From an uncultured Paracoccaceae bacterium (GTDB taxonomy: Bacteria; Pseudomonadota; Alphaproteobacteria; Rhodobacterales; Rhodobacteraceae), in assembly GCA_947499725.1 (NCBI GenBank), contig CANMPK010000001.1, positions 496,001 through 560,000 of the forward strand: DNA of 64,000 nucleotides, in the 5' to 3' direction. Shown here piece after piece: positions 61,628 to 64,000 of the stretch. The notes beneath the pieces were generated by a model. The model had not been told where the DNA came from. It made no database searches and saw only the letters and a program-made list of their open reading frames with translations. Position 1 is the stretch's first letter. Each line of letters starts with the position of its first letter. A program made the position numbers and the translations under genes.

Positions 61628-62167
61628 TTATGAACCCGTCAGGTCTGCCGCTGTGAAGGCTGGGCGCACTTCCAAGGATGGCACGCCTTTCACGTTTGGT
61701 GCGCCTTCACCGCGGTAGATCGCGCAGACAACCGCCAGAACTTCGGCGTCATCTGCTGTTACCAGATTGTAGGCATCGGTGACGGCGCCGCCGGTGGTGA
61801 TGATGTCTTCGATGAAGGTGATCTTACGGCCTTTGCAGTTCTGGCCTTCTAGCGCTTGGCAGGTGCCGTAGGTTTTCGCCTCTTTGCGCACAAAGGCGGC
61901 TGGCAGGCCGGTTTCCAAAGATACGGCTGTGGCCAAAGGCACGCCGCCCAGCTCTAGGCCCGCGACGATTTCTGTGTCGGATGGCAGAAGGGAAGCCATT
62001 TTCTGAGCCAGTGGGCGCAGGATGGTTGGTTCTGCTTCGAAGCGGTATTTGTCGAAGTATGTGTTGGACACGATGCCAGAGCGCAGGGTGAATTCGCCGG
62101 TCAGTGTGGCGATCTCTGCCATTTTGCGGGCGAGGGTTTTGTGATCGGTGAGGTCTTCTTGTGTCAT
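61628..62167 (-). CDS. pyrE: Orotate phosphoribosyltransferase
   Basis: 179-residue OPRTase. The PRPP-binding motif 'GRKITFIEDIITTGGAV' is near residue 118-134, and 'GLELGGVPLATAVSLETGLPAAFVRKEAKTYGT' is typical. It makes OMP in pyrimidine synthesis. The ATG at 62167 (MTQEDLTDHK) follows CCGGAG; a GTG five codons upstream is unlikely. Confidence 0.94.
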   Translation of the reverse strand: MTQEDLTDHKTLARKMAEIATLTGEFTLRSGIVSNTYFDKYRFEAEPTILRPLAQKMASLLPSDTEIVAGLELGGVPLATAVSLETGLPAAFVRKEAKTYGTCQALEGQNCKGRKITFIEDIITTGGAVTDAYNLVTADDAEVLAVVCAIYRGEGAPNVKGVPSLEVRPAFTAADLTGS

Positions 62168-62327
62168 GGGGCACTCCGGCACAGGTTTTGGAAATTTGCT
62201 GAGGGATAGCGCATGGCGGGTAGGGGATCAATGTATGATGGTTCAGTCCCTCGCATGCCGTGACATTCGCTAATCGGAGGCAAATTCGCTAGGCTTGGTG
62301 AGGTTGGTGAGATGGGGCTGTTTGGAC

Positions 62328-62657
62328 ATGCGTTTTACCCTGGGTTTTATTGTTGTTTTGGCTGGCTGTTCAGAAGCCAACCACTTGGGGAACCCTTTGC
62401 TGTTGCCTGTGAATGCCATTGGGTCTGCGATTGAGAACGCCAGCTATGATCGCAGGCGGGCCGCTGTGAAAGCTTGGATCGTGGATCATGAGGCGCAGAT
62501 GCGGGCAGAAGGGTTTGAGGGGCCTGTGACTGAGGCGTTGCTTGAAAGTCTGCCGCAAGGGCGACGTATGCAAGCGCGGCAGGATTTGAAACAGGCGGCT
62601 GCGTTTTCGGATTTTTCCGAACGGGCGACAGTGATTGTGATGGTTCTGGCGGGGTAG
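62328..62657 (+). CDS. Small putative lipoprotein
   Basis: 109-residue protein with a short signal sequence ending in a lipobox LAGC (residues 12-15), so lipidation at Cys15 is likely. The mature part has Ala/Arg-rich helices ('ASYDRRRAAVKAWIVDHEAQM') and ends in a hydrophobic stretch. I do not recognise the family. The ATG at 62328 is chosen because it puts the lipobox at the right place. Confidence 0.62.
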   Translation: MRFTLGFIVVLAGCSEANHLGNPLLLPVNAIGSAIENASYDRRRAAVKAWIVDHEAQMRAEGFEGPVTEALLESLPQGRRMQARQDLKQAAAFSDFSERATVIVMVLAG

Positions 62658-62738
62658 GCGCATCGCATTGCCAGTGAAAAACGCATCTGTGTCAAAAACT
62701 GTCAGTATTCGGTTTTTGCAACACCACAATTTTAAAAT

Positions 62739-62753
62739 GTTCATTTTTTGTTC
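62739..62753 (+). promoter_or_regulatory. LexA (SOS) box upstream of uvrA
   Basis: GTTC (62739-62742), seven bases, GTTC (62750-62753) matches the GTTC-N7-GTTC LexA box described for Rhodobacter and other alphaproteobacteria. It is 66 bp before the uvrA start, so uvrA is probably SOS-regulated. Confidence 0.7.
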
Positions 62754-62818
62754 ACTTTTTGCTATTGGAACCTTACGCCCTCTGAACTATCTCTTGGGGG
62801 ACGGATTGAGGGGGCCTT

Positions 62819-64000
62819 ATGGCTGAGCTGAAAAACATCGAAGTGCGCGGCGCGCGTGAGCATAATTTGAAGTCGATTGACGTGGATATTCCGCGCGATC
62901 AGCTGGTGGTGATCACGGGGCTGTCCGGTTCGGGGAAATCCTCGTTGGCCTTTGATACGATCTATGCCGAAGGGCAGCGCCGCTATGTGGAGAGCCTGTC
63001 GGCCTATGCGCGGCAGTTCCTTGATATGATGGAAAAGCCGGATGTGGATCATATCAGCGGCCTGTCTCCGGCGATTTCGATTGAGCAGAAGACCACCTCG
63101 AAGAACCCACGCTCGACTGTTGGGACGGTCACTGAGATTTACGACTATATGCGTTTGTTGTTTGCCCGTGTGGGCACGCCGTATTCGCCTGCCACGGGTC
63201 TGCCGATTGAGGCGCAGCAGGTGCAGGATATGGTGGATCGCATTATGGGGCTGGAGGATGGCACGCGCGGCTACCTGCTGGCGCCGATCGTGCGGGATCG
63301 CAAAGGTGAATATAAGAAAGAGTTCCTAGAGCTGCGCAAGCAGGGCTTTCAGCGTGTGAAAGTGGATGGGGAATTCCATGAACTGGATACGCCGCCGACC
63401 TTGGACAAGAAGTACCGCCACGACATTGATGTGGTTGTGGATCGTCTTGTGGTGCGCGAAGGCATGGAAACCCGTCTGGCGGACAGCCTGCGCACGGCGC
63501 TGGATTTGGCCGATGGCATTGCCATTTTGGAGACTGCGCCAAAAGAGGGCGACCCTGAGCGCATTACCTTTTCTGAGAATTTCGCCTGTCCGGTGAGTGG
63601 CTTCACGATCCCAGAGATCGAGCCGCGTTTGTTTTCGTTTAACGCGCCGTTTGGGGCCTGCCCAAGTTGTGATGGATTGGGCAAAGAGCTGTTCTTTGAT
63701 GAGCGTCTGGTGGTGCCGGATGCGCAGCTGAAGATTTCGGATGGGGCTTTGGCACCTTGGCGGAAGGGGAAGTCTCCGTATTTCTTGCAAACCATTGATG
63801 CGATTGCGAAACATTACGAGTTTGATAAGAATTCCAGTTGGAAAGACCTGCCCAAACATGTGCAGCAGGTGTTCTTGTATGGCTCTGGCGACGAGGAAAT
63901 CCCGTTCCGCTATGACGAAGGGGGCCGCGTTTATGAGGTGACCCGCGTCTTTGAAGGCGTGATCCCGAATATGGAGCGCCGGTACCGCGAGACGGATTCC
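62819..64000 (+). CDS. uvrA: Excinuclease ABC subunit A (partial, runs off the window)
   Basis: First 394 codons of UvrA, the damage-recognition ATPase of nucleotide excision repair. '[12 protein letters not shown]' and the first Walker [10 protein letters not shown] (34-42), then '[22 protein letters not shown]' and '[20 protein letters not shown]' are unmistakable. The first zinc module reads ACPVSGFTI...[10 protein letters not shown], so one of the four cysteines found in E. coli is a Ser. The ATG at 62819 gives the canonical [12 protein letters not shown]; the 3' end lies beyond 64000. Confidence 0.96.
   Translation, partial: MAELKNIEVRGAREHNLKSIDVDIPRDQLVVITGLSGSGKSSLAFDTIYAEGQRRYVESLSAYARQFLDMMEKPDVDHISGLSPAISIEQKTTSKNPRSTVGTVTEIYDYMRLLFARVGTPYSPATGLPIEAQQVQDMVDRIMGLEDGTRGYLLAPIVRDRKGEYKKEFLELRKQGFQRVKVDGEFHELDTPPTLDKKYRHDIDVVVDRLVVREGMETRLADSLRTALDLADGIAILETAPKEGDPERITFSENFACPVSGFTIPEIEPRLFSFNAPFGACPSCDGLGKELFFDERLVVPDAQLKISDGALAPWRKGKSPYFLQTIDAIAKHYEFDKNSSWKDLPKHVQQVFLYGSGDEEIPFRYDEGGRVYEVTRVFEGVIPNMERRYRETDS

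Noticed and set aside
1-64000. tRNA, rRNA, CRISPR arrays, insertion sequences, toxin-antitoxin pairs
   Set aside because: None could be supported: no cloverleaf-like sequences, no regularly spaced repeats, no transposase or RNA-guided nuclease genes were seen on reading the window.

Overview
The window looks like chromosomal DNA of an alphaproteobacterium of the Rhodobacteraceae (Roseobacter group). The signs are a gene-transfer-agent (GTA) tail-hub ('megatron') gene, an Rcc01079-type spike-base gene, a luxR-luxI pair, a TctABC-type carboxylate transporter, a GTTC-N7-GTTC SOS box before uvrA, a CtrA-like TTAA-N7-TTAA box, and many dense short-spaced operons. No rRNA, tRNA, CRISPR array, insertion sequence or complete prophage was seen.

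Layout. 38-2720: ExbB/ExbD/ExbD/TonB energy-transduction operon. 2773-14884: a catabolic island. A leftward operon (AhpD-like protein, Gfo/Idh/MocA dehydrogenase, flavin reductase) diverges from a rightward one (LLM flavin monooxygenase, enol-lactonase-like hydrolase, OsmC, BKACE-like cleavage enzyme, AEC permease). A LysR regulator, a tripartite tricarboxylate transporter and a second Gfo/Idh/MocA dehydrogenase follow. A 30-bp element (24/30 identical) occurs in both key promoters and probably ties the island into one regulon. 15000-16477: three-gene spike/esterase module resembling GTA head-spike genes. 16668-20484: trigger factor, a possible small RNA with three hairpins, then luxI, luxR and an XRE regulator read leftward. 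20699-28602: ribosomal proteins L9/S18/S6, a cytochrome b561-YceI fusion, and fatty-acid synthesis genes fabD-fabG-acpP-fabF with mltG.

30308-33913: an isolated GTA megatron gene lacking its N-terminal region and apparently about 30 residues of its TIM barrel, followed by a small Rhodobacteraceae gene. No other GTA structural gene is nearby. 34055-43526: cysE, the pyruvate dehydrogenase operon (pdhA, a VOC protein, pdhB, pdhC), nudix, ftsB, rlmF, fba and pgk; fba has two LacI-type palindromes upstream. 43656-52012: two cyclophilins, a DUF3179 protein, purC, a Hint-domain protein with a CtrA-like box, bactofilin with an M23 peptidase, a DUF455 protein and Bcp. 52103-64000: AsmA-like protein, queA, DUF924, lpd (E3 for the PDH operon), methyltransferase, GNAT, a small membrane protein with a divergent LysR, pyrE, a lipoprotein and the start of uvrA.

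Most of the window is core metabolism. The less ordinary parts are the catabolic island with its shared operator, the spike/esterase module, the decayed megatron, the hairpin RNA candidate beside the quorum-sensing locus, and a 47-bp dispersed intergenic repeat. Family names come from reading translated sequences and recalled family features; no database search was possible.
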